A DNA stretch of 7,268 nucleotides from Planctomycetota bacterium. Lineage in GTDB: Bacteria; Planctomycetota; UBA8742; SKZP01; JAIOTL01. The first letter of the stretch is position 1, and each line of letters begins with the position of its first letter. The position numbers and the translations under genes were made by a program. The notes under the pieces are model-generated. The model saw only the letters and a program-made list of their open reading frames with translations. It was not told where the DNA came from and searched no databases. Below are positions 6,224 through 7,268 of this stretch, in pieces. The DNA lies in assembly GCA_021106775.1 (NCBI GenBank), contig JAIOTL010000296.1, positions 1 to 7,268 of the forward strand. Direction: 5' to 3'.

Positions 6224-6841
6224 ATGCTGAAGATAAAGTTTAGTCATCATGACATGCTTTTGAGGCAATTTAGAAAAAAGCTGCTGTTTGATGTCGAGTC
6301 TGTGCTGAACAACGTTGATTATAAAAGCGAAGATATAAAAAAAATAATCCCTCACCGAGACCCTTTACTTCTACTCGACAGCATTCATGCGATTGACCTT
6401 AATTCATCAATAATTATCGGCAAGCGGTTTATTTCGTCTGGAGACCCTATTTTTCAAGGGCATTTTCCCGATTATCCGGTATATCCCGGGACTTTTCAGG
6501 TGGAGATGATAGGTCAACTTGGTATTTGTTTACAATTTTTCACTCAACACAATACTGTTGAAATTTCGAACGATGCAAAGCCATTAAAAATCCTTGCAAC
6601 CAGAATCAGAGGTGCAAGTTTCATTGACATGATAAAACCTGATACAGATGTTACAATTGTCATTCAGAAACTTAGACAGAAGAAAAGGTTTAATACTTTT
6701 ATCGGGCAGGCACTTGTTGACAGCAAGATTGCTTGTGTACTAATCGGCGAAGTTGTGCTTTTGGATGATAATTATGAATTCGTTAGTAAAAAGAAACAGA
6801 AACTTAAAAACATCCAAAATCCTCAAAATCCGGATGCTTAG
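6224..6841 (+). CDS. FabZ-like hot-dog 3-hydroxyacyl-ACP dehydratase family protein, N-terminally extended
   Basis: A 205-residue hot-dog-fold protein of the FabA/FabZ family, whose members dehydrate 3-hydroxyacyl thioesters on acyl carrier protein. Seen: KKIIPHRDPLLLLDSI (39-54), matching the FabZ LPHRxPFLLVDRV start, and FQGHFPDYPVYPG (77-89) with the catalytic His at 80. VEMIGQLG (93-100) has the catalytic Glu at 94; the 14-residue His-Glu spacing equals that of E. coli FabZ. FabZ is normally about 150 residues. Here there are about 35 extra residues at the N-terminus and a Lys-rich tail at the C-terminus. The start follows GAAAGG with a seven-base spacer. No other fatty-acid genes are nearby, so it may be a dedicated dehydratase for a polyketide, modified lipid or other specialised acyl chain rather than the housekeeping FabZ. 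Both catalytic residues are present, so activity is plausible; the substrate is unknown. Confidence 0.85.
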   Translation: MLKIKFSHHDMLLRQFRKKLLFDVESVLNNVDYKSEDIKKIIPHRDPLLLLDSIHAIDLNSSIIIGKRFISSGDPIFQGHFPDYPVYPGTFQVEMIGQLGICLQFFTQHNTVEISNDAKPLKILATRIRGASFIDMIKPDTDVTIVIQKLRQKKRFNTFIGQALVDSKIACVLIGEVVLLDDNYEFVSKKKQKLKNIQNPQNPDA

Positions 6842-6859
6842 GTTCTAATTCATTAAATT

Positions 6860-7074
6860 ATGAATAGTATCGAATTCGGAGTGCAGCCAGAATCAGTGTT
6901 TAAGGCGCTTTTTCTGTCCGCGATATGGATTCGATTCTCGGCTGTGATTACAACCTGATTGACATTAACACGAAGGAGTTGCAGAGTTTCATCGACAATT
7001 TCGAGCCTGAAAACCCTGTGCTCCCATCTGAATCCTACTCAACCGAACCCCCGAAAAACCCCGCTGAATATTAA
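6860..7074 (+). pseudogene. Small reading frame of unknown function interrupted by an apparent -1 frameshift
   Basis: From the ATG at 6860 the frame reads MNSIEFGVQPESVFKALF and then ends early (TGA near 6957). From about 6910 a second frame reads FSVRDMDSILGCDYNLIDIN onward to a TAA at 7072-7074, ending NPAEY. The two join into one continuous frame of about 71 residues if a single T is restored to the T run at 6909-6913. The protein-like composition of both halves supports one broken gene. It starts 18 bases after the stop of the FabZ-like gene and lacks a clear Shine-Dalgarno site. I do not recognise the family. Alternatives are a base-calling or assembly error in the homopolymer, or a separate 49-residue gene starting at the ATG at 6925. 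Confidence 0.42.
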
Positions 7075-7090
7075 ATTCCCCACAATGATA

Positions 7091-7119
7091 TTGTTATTAG
7101 CACTTATTTCTGGTATAAA
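7091..7119 (+). promoter_or_regulatory. Likely sigma-70-like promoter with extended -10 for the gene at 7161
   Basis: TTGTTA (7091-7096) and TATAAA (7114-7119) are separated by 17 bases, and TGG immediately before TATAAA supplies an extended -10. Transcription would begin near 7126, about 35 bases before the start codon. Good spacing, the extended -10 and the position ahead of a gene make it the best promoter candidate in the window. Confidence 0.5.
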
Positions 7120-7160
7120 ATAGTTTATCAAACATACGACTTTTTTTTATAAGGTGTATA

Positions 7161-7268
7161 ATGAGCATATCAAGAATGACAGAAATATTTAAGAATGACC
7201 TGAAAAACAAGATTAGGATTGAACCAAAACTTTCGGATGACCAAGTAAATGACATTGCTGATTACATT
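7161..7268 (+). CDS. N-terminal part of an unidentified protein, cut by the window end
   Basis: An open frame of 36 codons runs from the ATG at 7161 to the window end without a stop, reading MSISRMTEIFKNDLKNKIRI and continuing through EPKLSDDQVNDIADYI. The start is well supported: AAGG at 7151-7154 sits six bases upstream, and a promoter with an extended -10 lies at 7091-7119. The visible part is charged, lacks a signal peptide or membrane segment, and looks helical and cytoplasmic. Too little is present to assign a family. Confidence 0.6.
   Translation, partial: MSISRMTEIFKNDLKNKIRIEPKLSDDQVNDIADYI

Overview
The window is a stretch of ordinary bacterial chromosome of moderately low G+C. The genes have Shine-Dalgarno sites and ATG starts. 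A lipobox lipoprotein and a secreted beta-helix protein with a C-terminal Cys/transmembrane sorting-type tail suggest a diderm (Gram-negative-type) environmental lineage. I cannot name the phylum. The intergenic space carries short palindromic repeats of a kind scattered through many environmental bacterial genomes.

Layout: (1) 92-1288 (+), a complete Y-family DNA polymerase IV (dinB). (2) 1289-1929, a gene-free stretch between two convergent genes. It holds an inverted pair of TCATTCTGA...GAAGAAT elements, a roughly four-copy tandem array of a 36-37 bp hairpin unit, a separate inverted hairpin with the same core but a different, fully compensated stem, and a strong short palindrome. (3) 1930-3261 (-), a coiled-coil VWA-domain lipoprotein. 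(4) 3262-3395, a divergent promoter region. (5) 3396-5114 (+), a secreted beta-helix / TSP3-repeat / Ig-like surface protein whose 3' end overlaps (6) 5104-6135 (+), ruvB, the Holliday junction branch-migration motor. (7) 6224-6841 (+), a FabZ-like hot-dog dehydratase with an N-terminal extension and its own likely promoter. (8) 6860-7074 (+), a small reading frame broken by an apparent single-base loss in a T run. (9) 7161 to the window end (+), the first 36 codons of an unidentified gene behind a good promoter and ribosome binding site.

The genes do not form one pathway. dinB and ruvB belong to DNA damage tolerance and recombination, but they are about 3.8 kb apart with two envelope genes between them. 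The VWA lipoprotein and the beta-helix protein are divergently transcribed from a shared 134 bp region, so co-regulation is possible. The FabZ-like protein belongs to fatty-acid or polyketide-type chemistry but stands alone here. I see no defence system, CRISPR array, transposase, tRNA or rRNA. The most unusual signal is the intergenic repeat cluster at 1307-1725, especially the compensated stem change between hairpins that share a core.
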